From positions 1 through 64,000 of the forward strand of contig SVOC01000009.1 in the NCBI GenBank assembly GCA_015066625.1: 64,000 nucleotides of DNA, given 5' to 3'. Below the pieces are notes generated by a model. The model worked only from the letters and a program-made list of their open reading frames with translations, was not told where the DNA came from and ran no database searches. How positions within the stretch are numbered: position 1 is the stretch's first letter; the number at the start of each line of letters is the position of its first letter. The position numbers and the translations under genes were made by a program. Positions 6,951-16,212 of the stretch are shown here, piece by piece. This DNA is from Oscillospiraceae bacterium (GTDB lineage Bacteria; Bacillota; Clostridia; Oscillospirales; Acutalibacteraceae).

Positions 6951-8414
6951 ATGGGTAAATTGAAAGAAAAATTTCAAGAACTGAAAAACAATCCCGATGT
7001 TGCTCTGAAAGAGCAAGTAGGTTATGTTTCGGGTGTTTTCGGCAACTGTATGGGTCAGGATTCCGTTGGTACATATACTGACCAGTTTATGTATGACTAT
7101 ATGGGACTGAAATCTTCTCATATTGTTACAATGAAATCAGTAACAACGGGCGTTAACATTCTTATTGCCCCCATTGTCGGCGCTTTGCTCGATAATAACC
7201 ATTCATCCAAGGGCAATGCAAGACGTTTTATGATGGCTTCTGCAATTCCGTTTACTCTTTCGTCAATCCTTTTGTTTATAGTTCCTTCGGCATCCCTTAC
7301 ATTCAATCTTATCTGGAGCTTTTTGCTGTTTTTGCTTTTTAATATAGCGGATACTTTTTTTGATGTTGCCCTTTCTACACTTTCTGTCAGAATGACACCG
7401 AATGCAAAATCAAGAAAGAATTTCTACACTATTGCACAGCTTGCATCAACCCTCGGCTCAATGCTTCCCGGCGGTATGGTGCCCATTATCATTGAGCTTC
7501 AAGGCAACGATTATGCAAAGGAAAAGTGGGCGTTTTTCACCGTTGCGTTAATATTCGGTGTGCTCGGTATGTTCACGATGCTTGTCCCTTGTCTTACACT
7601 TAAAGAGCGCAATATGGTTCTTCCGCCCAGAGAAACAAAAAAGAAAATTAAAATTGATTATAAACTCATTCTCCTTAACAGACCCCTGCTTCTTCTCTGC
7701 CTGAGCCAGGTGATTGATTCAATCAGGCAGGTATGCTACAACTCGCTCCCGTTCTTCTATAAGCAGACCCTCAATAAATTCAGCATGAAAACTTACGTTG
7801 AAATGGCAAGCTCCGTGCTTTCATACGGCGGACTTCTTTCCGTGCCCTTTGTCGGCAAAAAGCGTTCGTCAAGAGATATCGTTGTGTGGGGTTATCTTCA
7901 TACAGGCATATGTTATCTTTTGCTTTTGATTTTTGGTTATAAATCCCTTTGGATTGTTGGTATTCTGATAGCACTCGGCGGTCTTCCCAATGCGGCTATG
8001 AGCGCCGCAAGAAGAATACTTCTTGCCGACTCAACCGATTATATGGAATGGAAAAGCTACAAGAAATACGGCGTTGCACAGCGTAACGAGGGTATGGTCT
8101 TTGCTTTCAATACAACGGTTACAAGAATTGCTGCTCTCTGGAAAGAGCTTCTTGTCAACGGCGGACTTGCGCTTATCGGTTATCAGAGCGCACAGATGAT
8201 TAACGGCGAAATGGTAGAGGCTGTTCAGTCGGCACAGACCTTACACGGTATTTTCCTTCTTGTTGTTATTCCCGGTATCATTGGCAACCTTCTTCCCGGT
8301 ATCATTATGATGTTTGATAACTTTACAGGCAAGCGTAAAGAAAAGATTATGGCAGAGCTTGAAATAATCAGAGCAGAAGCAAAAGTAAAGCACGAAGATT
8401 TACAGACATTATAA
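6951..8414 (+). CDS. GPH-family sugar:cation symporter
   Basis: 487 residues, about twelve hydrophobic segments, MFS fold. The N-terminal region (GVFGNCMGQDSVGTYTDQFM) and the central loop after the sixth helix are typical of the glycoside-pentoside-hexuronide family, which imports glycosides with Na+ or H+. A clear AAGGAG precedes the ATG. It sits between the phosphoesterase and a decayed glycosidase, opposite the AraC/GH130 pair, so a mannoside or related oligosaccharide is the likely cargo. Family is sure, substrate inferred. Confidence 0.85.
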   Translation: MGKLKEKFQELKNNPDVALKEQVGYVSGVFGNCMGQDSVGTYTDQFMYDYMGLKSSHIVTMKSVTTGVNILIAPIVGALLDNNHSSKGNARRFMMASAIPFTLSSILLFIVPSASLTFNLIWSFLLFLLFNIADTFFDVALSTLSVRMTPNAKSRKNFYTIAQLASTLGSMLPGGMVPIIIELQGNDYAKEKWAFFTVALIFGVLGMFTMLVPCLTLKERNMVLPPRETKKKIKIDYKLILLNRPLLLLCLSQVIDSIRQVCYNSLPFFYKQTLNKFSMKTYVEMASSVLSYGGLLSVPFVGKKRSSRDIVVWGYLHTGICYLLLLIFGYKSLWIVGILIALGGLPNAAMSAARRILLADSTDYMEWKSYKKYGVAQRNEGMVFAFNTTVTRIAALWKELLVNGGLALIGYQSAQMINGEMVEAVQSAQTLHGIFLLVVIPGIIGNLLPGIIMMFDNFTGKRKEKIMAELEIIRAEAKVKHEDLQTL

Positions 8415-8432
8415 ACTCAAGGAGTAAATAGA

Positions 8433-9250
8433 ATGATACCAACAAAATGAGGACGGGGACAGCTTTTCGCTTTTTCCGTCCTTGACGGTGATGCTTTTTT
8501 CACCGATGATTTTACGGGTACACTTTCAGGCGATAAAATCGGTGTGATATTTCATTCACTTTGTCGAAGAACCCTATATTTCGGGGATGTGAATAACTTT
8601 ATTGTCCTCGAGCCTAAGTGTGTAACTTCGGATATGATTATACTTGAAAGCATTATCGGCTCTTTTAGTATGATATTTTTTGAAAGACATTTTGTTGTGG
8701 GTGAATATGAGGATGCAGCGGGTGTTTTTGTGAGTTTTGGCGGTGAATGTGAAACTGTCAGAAAAGGTGATATAGAAATACACAATAGTGACGATGGCGA
8801 ATATACGGCTATTCTTAAAAGAGAAGGCAGGTTTGCTTTCGCTTACGGTAAAAGAGTTATGCATCTTTTTGAAAAAGGCATTAACCTTGACCTTGAAGCA
8901 CTTAAAATCAAAAATAGAGAGCCTTATAATAAAGCTGTTTCAGATAATGACAGATACGCCGCCTTGTATTCTAAAGGTGAAATCCGTTGCCTCTTTTTTA
9001 CCGATTTTTTCAGGTGTATGCGATGAAGAACAGTGCAGAAAACTCATTGCTCATCTTGAAAATCCCGATGATGTGGTATAACCGTAAAGGCACGGTTTAT
9101 GAGTTTTATGACAGCGAAAACAAGATTCCTCCTTTCTGATTCAACAGAAAAGGTAAGGTTTATGAGCCTTATGAATTCAGAGTAAAATATCAGGCAATCA
9201 GAGATTACGGGTGGAGTATTACGCTTGCGTTTGATTTAATAAATGAATAG
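8433..9250 (+). pseudogene. Decayed glycoside hydrolase, (alpha/alpha)6-barrel type
   Basis: After a good GGAGT ribosome binding site and ATG the frame stops after 5 codons. Restoring two homopolymer frameshifts (a run of four G near 8454 and a run of five T near 8472) gives a continuous N-terminal beta-sandwich-like region to about 8995. The reading then moves to a second frame (LPIFSGVCDEEQCRKLIAHL) and a third (NRKGTVYEFYDSENKIPP, an in-frame TGA, then VKYQAIRDYGWSITLAFDLI), ending at 9250. The three pieces resemble the N-terminus, part of the catalytic domain and the C-terminus of a trehalase/amylo-1,6-glucosidase-like enzyme, with the core deleted. It was the third gene of the transporter operon. 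That it is decayed is clear; the family is a judgement from motifs. Confidence 0.7.
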
Positions 9251-9259
9251 TTAAAAATT

Positions 9260-9294
9260 AAGCACGACTTTCAGGGAAGCCGTGCTTTTTGTTT
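9260..9294 (+). terminator. Terminator of the plus-strand glycan operon
   Basis: AAGCACG at 9260-9266 pairs with CGTGCTT at 9281-9287, followed by TTTGTTTAT. It lies 10 nt after the pseudogene stop. Confidence 0.65.
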
Positions 9295-9297
9295 ATA

Positions 9298-9325
9298 TTT
9301 GAAAACCTCTGGCTGTGGCAAGGTT
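9298..9325. repeat. Degenerate copy of a small hairpin element
   Basis: TTTGAAAACCTCTGGCTGTGGCAAGGTT resembles the element at 16636-16665 (TTTGAAAACC, then a C/T-rich GGC, a short loop, and ...AGGTT). The arms pair only partly here. Both copies lie in or beside a pseudogene. Confidence 0.35.
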
Positions 9326-9351
9326 AAAAATAATAGTTATTTATTCTCTGA

Positions 9352-11331
9352 TCATTTAACGGCACGGATAAGTAAGACCATATCGGTTGCCTGAGGTCTG
9401 TCGCCGATGTAGTATGTGCCGAGTTTTGTTGCGGTGAATTCATATTCTTCGGAGTATTCGCCGCTTATCGGGTCAAACCATTGGTATGTATATTTTCCGC
9501 CCGGAACAAGACTGCCGACGGTGCCCGTTTTTATGCCGCCGTAATATTTTGTATTGGCGTATTCTGCGACGGATTCATCGGTGAATGAATAGAAGTAAAC
9601 AACGATTTCTGTGTTGCTTTCGTTGCTTGCATAAGCGTAATAAACGTTGTTTGCAGGAACAAAATATGCTCTGTTATCAAACCTCGGAATAAGGTTATAC
9701 CACTCTGTTTTTTCAAAGAAATTGCGCATATATCCGACCTGATATGAGCTCTCGTATTCAAGCGAATCCTGCCAGATTGCATTGATTTTTTCTTCACTTG
9801 TTATGGTGTCAACGCCGTCGGAGCTGTCGTTTTCTTCATCATAGATGTTAAGATAGCTCCAGGTATCGTGACCGCCCCAGCCGTAGCCGTACATACCGCC
9901 CAGATATGCAGTCCAGCCCTGCATTCGTGAGCCGAAATTCTTTGTCCAGAGGTAGCAATACTGACCCTCATAATTGATCGCAGGCTTGCCTTGCGAGTTA
10001 TACCAGCAGTCTTTTTCAATGCGGAAATCGCTCTGTTCTGTTTTGGAAGTGTGCCACTGTACGGCATAAAAATTGTGCGCTTTCACATCTCTGAAACAAG
10101 AGGGCATAGCGTCTTTAAAATAAATCTTGCGTTTATCTGTTGCGCCCTTGCCGTTGCCGTAAACCGATGTTGAACCAACGTTTTCCATATGAGCAGAAAG
10201 CGGATGGTCATAGGCATCATATTTTGCTATATATTCCGCAACAAGCTTGTAAGGGTTGTTTTTCAGTCCCCATTCGGGATGGTTTGTTTCACTCCAATAG
10301 AAATCGTTGTCAACCTCCTGGCCGAGAGTCCAGATAACGGGATATGCGCCGTATCTTGCGACCCAGTAACGGCAGGCTTTTTCAAGGTAAGCTTTTGCCG
10401 GATCGGACGGCTCATCGTCGTTAAAACCGCCGTTATTTGAAATCAGAGGCTCAATAAAATAGGAAAAGAAAAACTGTGCATTTGCGTGAACAAGACCGTT
10501 TTCGGCGATGATACGGAACTTTTTGTCATAGTCAGCAAGACCTGCCATATCATCTTCAGTAATTACGTTTGTGAAATCGAACTTTGCTCCGATAGGTTCA
10601 CTCTGATATACGGTAAAGCCTTGTGAAACACGCTTTTCACAGATGGTTTTAACCATATCAACGGTTTCGTCACCAAGGCTCCAATGTGTATCGCCGAGAT
10701 AAAAGAAAGGTGTGCCGTCATCATATGTGAAATATTTTTTGGCTGCGTTCGTTGTAACGAACCCGTGTTTATAAATATCGTGTTCGCCGCTGTATTCTGA
10801 ACAAATAACCTTGCCCGTTCTGCCGTCAAGTGATGTGTTTTCGGTATCTGTGCAGACTGTTTTGTAGTACCATGTACCTGCAGACGGGCAAACAAAACGG
10901 ATTTTCCATTCGTTACCGCCATCCCAGAATCCGGGGATTTTATATAATCTGCCGTTGCCGAAAAGATGCAATTCCACGTCAACGTCATTGAACGGATCGG
11001 AATAGATTTTTTCACTTTCAAAGGAAATTTCATTTGCAACCCACGTTTCTGCGGTCAACGTCTGCTCGGGATTCTCAATCGATTCGCCGTTATATTCAAT
11101 CCACGAATGAGGATTTACCGTTGCAGCAGGGATATCGGTTTCGTCTGTACCGGTGATTTTGTTAAGGAACTTTGCAAAGAAATTCATAACAATACCTGTA
11201 ATTTCTTCTGCAGTATTTATTATTGCAGGTGTACTCGATTCGGTTCCGTTTGTGGCATACGAAGGGCGTAAGGCAGTTGAAAATATCATAACAATGCAAA
11301 GAAGCAAGGAAACTTGTTTTTTGAATTTCAT
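9352..11331 (-). CDS. Secreted apiosidase-like glycoside hydrolase (DUF5060/DUF4038 type)
   Basis: 659 residues. Residues 1-26 are a signal peptide (KKQVSLLLCIVMIFSTALRP, then a probable cut after SYA). Residues about 95-185 look like the DUF5060 beta-sandwich (SDPFNDVDVELHLFG, FWDGGNEWKIRFVCP). Residues about 205-530 look like the DUF4038/apiosidase TIM barrel (FTYDDGTPFFYLGDTHWSL); WTLGQEVDND and INYEGQY supply candidate catalytic Glu residues. The C-terminal domain resembles the usual accessory beta-sandwich. Such enzymes remove rare side-chain sugars of plant pectin (GH140 apiosidase is the known case). It is the last gene of the minus operon with the beta-helix glycosidase and the glycyl radical enzyme. 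The substrate is inferred only from the family. Confidence 0.75.
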   Translation of the reverse strand: MKFKKQVSLLLCIVMIFSTALRPSYATNGTESSTPAIINTAEEITGIVMNFFAKFLNKITGTDETDIPAATVNPHSWIEYNGESIENPEQTLTAETWVANEISFESEKIYSDPFNDVDVELHLFGNGRLYKIPGFWDGGNEWKIRFVCPSAGTWYYKTVCTDTENTSLDGRTGKVICSEYSGEHDIYKHGFVTTNAAKKYFTYDDGTPFFYLGDTHWSLGDETVDMVKTICEKRVSQGFTVYQSEPIGAKFDFTNVITEDDMAGLADYDKKFRIIAENGLVHANAQFFFSYFIEPLISNNGGFNDDEPSDPAKAYLEKACRYWVARYGAYPVIWTLGQEVDNDFYWSETNHPEWGLKNNPYKLVAEYIAKYDAYDHPLSAHMENVGSTSVYGNGKGATDKRKIYFKDAMPSCFRDVKAHNFYAVQWHTSKTEQSDFRIEKDCWYNSQGKPAINYEGQYCYLWTKNFGSRMQGWTAYLGGMYGYGWGGHDTWSYLNIYDEENDSSDGVDTITSEEKINAIWQDSLEYESSYQVGYMRNFFEKTEWYNLIPRFDNRAYFVPANNVYYAYASNESNTEIVVYFYSFTDESVAEYANTKYYGGIKTGTVGSLVPGGKYTYQWFDPISGEYSEEYEFTATKLGTYYIGDRPQATDMVLLIRAVK

Positions 11332-11445
11332 AAAACCGACTCCGTTTCTTATACAGGGATTTGTTATTCAGTGAGTCCGTATTCTTTGTGTTTTGCAAGC
11401 ATCACTTCATAAAGCATACGGTTGCCGAAACACTGACAGTATATT

Positions 11446-13083
11446 CTAATCAGCGGTTACTTCGCAATACCTGCCGATGCTGAACATCGTTTTCGGGAAT
11501 GGCTGACGTTTTCCGAAAACGGTGATATTTTCAAGCTCAACCTGTACGGTATTTGTGTCGCTGTCCGTGCCTGCGATTTTCGGTTTCATATATGAGGTGT
11601 AGGAAATATTTCTGAAAACAATATTTTTAATCTCAAAATTTTCCGCTTCTTCATCATAAATCTTAACGAGAACCGGTCTGCCTTCGTCACGGAAAATTTC
11701 AATGTTTTCAAAAAGCACGCCGTCAATACTGCCCTTGGTCTGCTCTGCCACAACAACGAGCGAGCCTATTCTGTCATTGTCCCAGATACCGTCACGGTAA
11801 ATTACGGCGCAATCACGGAATGTGACATCAGAAATCTTTTTGTTGACTTCGCCCGTAATGCCGAAGCACCGTGCATAACCGCCCCATGCAATACAGTTTG
11901 TGAATGTGATATTCCTGCTGTCCATTGTACCGCCGAGTGCCTTTACCTCAAAGGTGTCATCCGCCACTCTCGCAAAGCAGTTATCAACGGTTACATTGTG
12001 GCTGTTGCATATTGCAAAGCCGTCGCAGTTGCCTCGGTTGCCGATGATATCAACATTGTCAATTTTTACATCGGTACAGCAGTAGGAGATGAACGACCAT
12101 TCGGGCGAGTTGATAATTTTGATATCGCTTATGTTTATGTTATTGCAGTTTGTGAAAACCACACCACGTCTTTCACGTCTGTCAAGGTGGGTAAGGTCTA
12201 TTACGCCCCTGCCTGCAAAGGTTATGTTGTTGCAGTTGAAGAAATTGAGAAACGGATACCTTGTAAGCCCTATACTGTTATCGCCCGGCGCAGCAGGCTC
12301 AAAATATTTGTTCTCATCCTCGGCGCAGTCAATGTCGTAAAGGTGGTTTGCAAGGACATAAGCACCTTCACGCAGGTAGATTACAAGATTTTTGTCTGAA
12401 ACAAAGTTGACATAGTCATATTTATATACGCCTTTATCAAGGACTATAACTTTATCTTCGCCGTAATTCGCAATATATTCTGCGATTTCTTTATCCTCAT
12501 CAACCTTTTCACGCACCATAAGCGTGTAGCCGTAGTACTGGTTTGCACCGTTGAAAAGGAAAGTGTAAATACCCGTTTTGTTGATTGATGCGGTTACCGT
12601 GTTATCTTTGCACTGTGCTTTTACGCCGTGGGATTCGGGGAGCACAACGGCATTTTTGAGTGCAACATCGGCACCCGTTATTTCAATGTTGAACGAAAAA
12701 TCTTTGTCTGTATCAACGTAAATTTCCGAAAAAGAGTGCAAAGTACCCGTATCATCGACACGGATAAAAACAACCGAAGCATAAACGGGGATTTCCTCTC
12801 CGCTTACCTTTGCGGTGTAATAAGGCGAAACTGTTATGCCGTTCATATCGTCATATCCGCCCGACTGCACATATTCGGGAAGCTCAGCCGAAGCCCTGCC
12901 GACAAGCTCCTGCTCGGTAAGCCCCGCTTCTTCAAGCGTGATAATTGCTTCTTCGGGGTATTGCAGATATGAAAAATCAAAGCCCTCGCTCTCGGGATAA
13001 ATTGTTGCAGGAAAAAGAAGGTTTGAACAAAAAACAGAAATCACGGTAAATGCTGTAAATAAGAGCTTAATAAAACTTTGCAT
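11446..13083 (-). CDS. Secreted right-handed beta-helix glycosidase (GH28/GH49-like)
   Basis: 545 residues with an N-terminal signal segment (residues 1-27). Residues about 85-195 form a beta-sandwich-like domain. Residues about 200-520 are a right-handed parallel beta-helix, visible as repeated (N/C)NNIT/NISDI ladders such as FTNCNNINISDIKI and VTVDNCF. The cluster GNCDGFAI plus VADDTFEVK matches the NxD...DD acid pair of polygalacturonase-type enzymes, in variant form. It would cut a pectin- or dextran-like polymer outside the cell. A GGAGA site precedes the ATG. It sits between the glycyl radical enzyme and the apiosidase-like gene on one strand. Exact family and substrate are uncertain. 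Confidence 0.7.
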   Translation of the reverse strand: MQSFIKLLFTAFTVISVFCSNLLFPATIYPESEGFDFSYLQYPEEAIITLEEAGLTEQELVGRASAELPEYVQSGGYDDMNGITVSPYYTAKVSGEEIPVYASVVFIRVDDTGTLHSFSEIYVDTDKDFSFNIEITGADVALKNAVVLPESHGVKAQCKDNTVTASINKTGIYTFLFNGANQYYGYTLMVREKVDEDKEIAEYIANYGEDKVIVLDKGVYKYDYVNFVSDKNLVIYLREGAYVLANHLYDIDCAEDENKYFEPAAPGDNSIGLTRYPFLNFFNCNNITFAGRGVIDLTHLDRRERRGVVFTNCNNINISDIKIINSPEWSFISYCCTDVKIDNVDIIGNRGNCDGFAICNSHNVTVDNCFARVADDTFEVKALGGTMDSRNITFTNCIAWGGYARCFGITGEVNKKISDVTFRDCAVIYRDGIWDNDRIGSLVVVAEQTKGSIDGVLFENIEIFRDEGRPVLVKIYDEEAENFEIKNIVFRNISYTSYMKPKIAGTDSDTNTVQVELENITVFGKRQPFPKTMFSIGRYCEVTAD

Positions 13084-13139
13084 AAATTTTTCTCCATTCT
13101 ATGATTTTAATAAAGATCTATTTAATATTTGCGATGAAA

Positions 13140-15305
13140 CTACATTTCCGTAAACGTTCTCTCAATAACATTATCCTGAAGCGCTTCATCGAGGTTTACG
13201 AAATAATCACTGTATCCGCCGACACGAACGATGAGATTACGGTGATTTTCGGGATTAGCTTTTGCGTCAAGCAAGTCTTCGGGAGAAACAACAGTAACGG
13301 TGTATTGCTGTCCGCCGCCTGCAAAATATGCTTTTGCAAGTGCAATAAAAGAAGCCTTTCCTTTCTCACTGCAGAACAGCTTTTTTTCAAATTTGTTCTG
13401 AAAAACAAATCCGCTGCAAGCATTATTGTGATTGTATTTGAGAACGGATTTGATTTGTGCCGTAGGTCCGTTTGTGTCGCGGCCCGGTGTTGCAGCGATG
13501 CTGTCTGCGAGGAGAGGTTCACCCTTCAGCTTTCCGTTGGGAAGTGCCGCAGTACGGCTGCCGTAGTCAGCGGCACGGTTGAATGTGCTGCATCCGCCTG
13601 TGAACACACCGCCTCTGTATGTATTGTTACGCTTGAGAACCGTGAAGAATCGGTTGAGCACACGTGCGGTTATTTCGTCAACATCATCAATATCATTGCC
13701 GAACTTTTCGCAATTTTTGAAATCGTGGTGGAGTTGCTCAAATCCCTCAAAGTTTGCGTTGAGAGCATCAATAAGCTCTGCCATCGTGTATTTCTTTTCA
13801 TCGTAAATGAGTTTTTTGACAGCATAAAGACTGTCGCCTGCATCGGCAATACCCTCAGCTAAAATCTGTCCGTGGTTGTAAAGCGGACCGCCGTTTCTGT
13901 AGTCCCTGCCTTTTTCAAGGCAGCCTTCAATCAGGCAGGAACGGAGAGGGTGGGGTTCAAACACACCCCGAAGGTGCTGGCATGTGTTTGCACTGCTGCA
14001 GGAATTATAGGTTACATATTCAAGCTGATCTATAAAAGCACGTTCAAATCTCTCATAGGTCGTAAAGGCTCTTGGGTCACCCGTTTCAATTGAAACCTTT
14101 TCGCCGTTCATTGCATTGACGCCGTTATGCAGTGCAAACTCAAGACACTTGGTAAACAAAACCTCACCGTCTTCAAGACCCATATGGCTCTTGCCGAGAA
14201 TATCTATCTGATTACAGCCGTTCATACAGTAATCGTGGCTGTCTTCGGGCGGAATGCCGATTTTTTCAAGTGCGATGCAAACTACATCATCATTGTAGAG
14301 TGCAGGAAGCCCTGTTCCCGTTGCAAGAGTATCGGCAACGGCATTCCAGAGCTTGTCGGGTGTGTTTCTGTGAATACGGCAAGTGAGGTTAGGTGTATTG
14401 TAGCCTTTCTTTCTCACCATATCGAGAATATCATATGTAAGCCCGTTCGATTCATCATTCCAATTCTCATCACTACCCGAAATGCAAAGATTCCAGGAGC
14501 GATGGTCGTGGAAGTAGTCCCACAGTCTGTCAAGCAGGTCGTCTATTTCTTCCTTATTTTCGGTTTTTGAATATGCGGGATACATATACTGGTCAAAGCG
14601 CCCCGGAGAATCACTTCCGTCAAAGGCAAAGATGAGCATAAAAGAGCACATAGCCGATGTGAAATCGTAAGCAGGCTTCTTCGGCACTGTTTCAAATGCC
14701 TTTGCCATACGCAGAAGAAATGCCTTGTCATCGGCATTATCGCAGTTTTCTGCTATTTCAAGAGCAGATTTACGGTATCTTTCACCAATAATATCTATTG
14801 CATCGAGTGCATAGGAACAAGAACGGTAAAACCAAGCCTCGTCGGGATATTTATCACGGTTTTCGGCGATTATTGAACGGATATGGTCTGTGCCGTAATT
14901 GACTATTCTGCCGTAATCGGGGTTGGAGTGTCCGCCCCAGCCGCCGCCCCATTGGGCACCTGAACGGTCAAGTGCTTCCGTAGGCTCGGAATAAAGTCTT
15001 TTTGCTTTATTTTTTGATATGTTTAATTCGTCAATGTATCTCTTAAATGTTTCTTTGTGTTCAGGGAATTCTTCTGCAAGCTTCATAATGTTTTCATCAG
15101 AAAAGCGAAGTCCCTCTGAAGGAGTGTAGGCTGCAGTGCCGTATTTCGCTTCAAATGCAGTTTCGGGAAGCAACTGATGTGAAAATTTAATCTCAATATT
15201 CTTTGCGGCATAAAGCAGGGCAAGACCTACTCTCTCGCCGTGTTCAAGAGTTTCATCAAGAAAATATCCGTAAAGGAAAGGGTCAATGTGAATTAAGTCT
15301 GTCAT
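13140..15305 (-). CDS. Glycyl radical enzyme of unknown substrate (pyruvate formate-lyase family)
   Basis: 721 residues, a complete PFL-type ten-stranded barrel enzyme for oxygen-free radical chemistry in the cytoplasm. The C-terminal radical site is RVGGYSDYF, with Gly697 as the expected radical residue. The active-site Cys is probably Cys364 in HDYCMNGCNQI. In dehydratases and many lyases this stretch reads DYGxxGCVEP with a catalytic Glu two residues after Cys; here that position is Gln366, and pyruvate formate-lyase's Cys-Cys pair is absent too. So it is neither a standard diol/hydroxyproline dehydratase nor PFL. AGAGGT precedes the ATG. The activase lies 13 nt upstream on the same strand and glycosidases follow, suggesting a sugar-derived substrate. 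Confidence 0.85.
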   Translation of the reverse strand: MTDLIHIDPFLYGYFLDETLEHGERVGLALLYAAKNIEIKFSHQLLPETAFEAKYGTAAYTPSEGLRFSDENIMKLAEEFPEHKETFKRYIDELNISKNKAKRLYSEPTEALDRSGAQWGGGWGGHSNPDYGRIVNYGTDHIRSIIAENRDKYPDEAWFYRSCSYALDAIDIIGERYRKSALEIAENCDNADDKAFLLRMAKAFETVPKKPAYDFTSAMCSFMLIFAFDGSDSPGRFDQYMYPAYSKTENKEEIDDLLDRLWDYFHDHRSWNLCISGSDENWNDESNGLTYDILDMVRKKGYNTPNLTCRIHRNTPDKLWNAVADTLATGTGLPALYNDDVVCIALEKIGIPPEDSHDYCMNGCNQIDILGKSHMGLEDGEVLFTKCLEFALHNGVNAMNGEKVSIETGDPRAFTTYERFERAFIDQLEYVTYNSCSSANTCQHLRGVFEPHPLRSCLIEGCLEKGRDYRNGGPLYNHGQILAEGIADAGDSLYAVKKLIYDEKKYTMAELIDALNANFEGFEQLHHDFKNCEKFGNDIDDVDEITARVLNRFFTVLKRNNTYRGGVFTGGCSTFNRAADYGSRTAALPNGKLKGEPLLADSIAATPGRDTNGPTAQIKSVLKYNHNNACSGFVFQNKFEKKLFCSEKGKASFIALAKAYFAGGGQQYTVTVVSPEDLLDAKANPENHRNLIVRVGGYSDYFVNLDEALQDNVIERTFTEM

Positions 15306-15318
15306 AAATAAACCTCTT

Positions 15319-16212
15319 TTATTTTGATACTCTCACATTCGTGCCGTGAGAAGCAAACAGTGAACACCAGTGTGATATTTCATCATCGCTCGTACTTTCA
15401 TGGGTATAAGCTGAAACGGCACCTATCTTTTCGGATTTTCCTGTGCCAAGCGTGTGATAAGGCATAATCTCCGCATATCTGTACCGTCCTTTGTTTTTGT
15501 TAAGGAAGGTCGCCAACATAGCAATATCATCGTCGCTGTCGTTACATTCGGGAATCAAAGGCAGTCTGATAATGATATCCGCACCTCTGCCCATAAGATA
15601 ATAAAGGTTTGATATTATATGTGTGTTATCTGCACCGGTAAATTTGCGGTGACGTTCGGGGTCGATACACTTTATGTCATACAGAAAAGTAGTGCCGAGG
15701 TCCGCTGCATTTTTGTAGAAATCACGGGAACCGACACCGCAGGTTTCAATGGCAAGTGAAATTCCTGCTTCCTTCAAAAGATGGAGAAGCTCCAAGGTGA
15801 AATCAGGTTGATATGACGGTTCACCGCCCGTAACGGTGACTCCGCCTCCCGATGTATCGTAGAAAATCTTGTCTTTTAAGACCTCAGCCAGAACCTCAGA
15901 TGCTGTCATTCCTTTGCCGATAATTTCATTGGCATCGCTAAGGCAAATCTCCTCACATTTGCCGCACTCTATACACTTTTCACGGTCAATCTTCATAGTG
16001 CGGTTTTCGATTCTGCGTGCTGAACACACCGCAAGACATCTGCCGCATAATGAGCATTTCTGTTTGTTGAAAGAAAGAATCGGCAATTTATCAAGACTTT
16101 CGGGGTTGTGACACCAGATGCATCTGAGGGGACAGCCCTTCAGAAAAACGCAGGTGCGGATACCGTCGCCATCGTGTATACAAAATTTCTGTATGTTGAA
16201 TATTAATCCCAT
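15319..16212 (-). CDS. Glycyl-radical enzyme activating enzyme (radical SAM)
   Basis: 297 residues from the ATG at 16212 (GGTGAG 7 nt upstream); an ATG at 16233 is possible but poorly spaced. The radical-SAM motif is CPLRCIWC (CxxxCxxC). Two ferredoxin-type Cys clusters follow (CSLCGRCLAVC and CIECGKCEEIC), so it carries three 4Fe-4S clusters like the larger PFL activases. The GGEP motif (TVTGGEPSYQP) binds SAM. It abstracts hydrogen from the partner's glycine to make the radical; the partner is the gene 13 nt downstream. First gene of the minus operon 16.2-9.35 kb. Family and partnership are well supported. Confidence 0.92.
   Translation of the reverse strand: MGLIFNIQKFCIHDGDGIRTCVFLKGCPLRCIWCHNPESLDKLPILSFNKQKCSLCGRCLAVCSARRIENRTMKIDREKCIECGKCEEICLSDANEIIGKGMTASEVLAEVLKDKIFYDTSGGGVTVTGGEPSYQPDFTLELLHLLKEAGISLAIETCGVGSRDFYKNAADLGTTFLYDIKCIDPERHRKFTGADNTHIISNLYYLMGRGADIIIRLPLIPECNDSDDDIAMLATFLNKNKGRYRYAEIMPYHTLGTGKSEKIGAVSAYTHESTSDDEISHWCSLFASHGTNVRVSK

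Noticed and set aside
13101-13862. 253-codon plus-strand frame opposite the glycyl radical enzyme gene
   Set aside because: It is antisense to an intact conserved gene, is rich in Cys/Val/Ile without a domain, and has no ribosome binding site.
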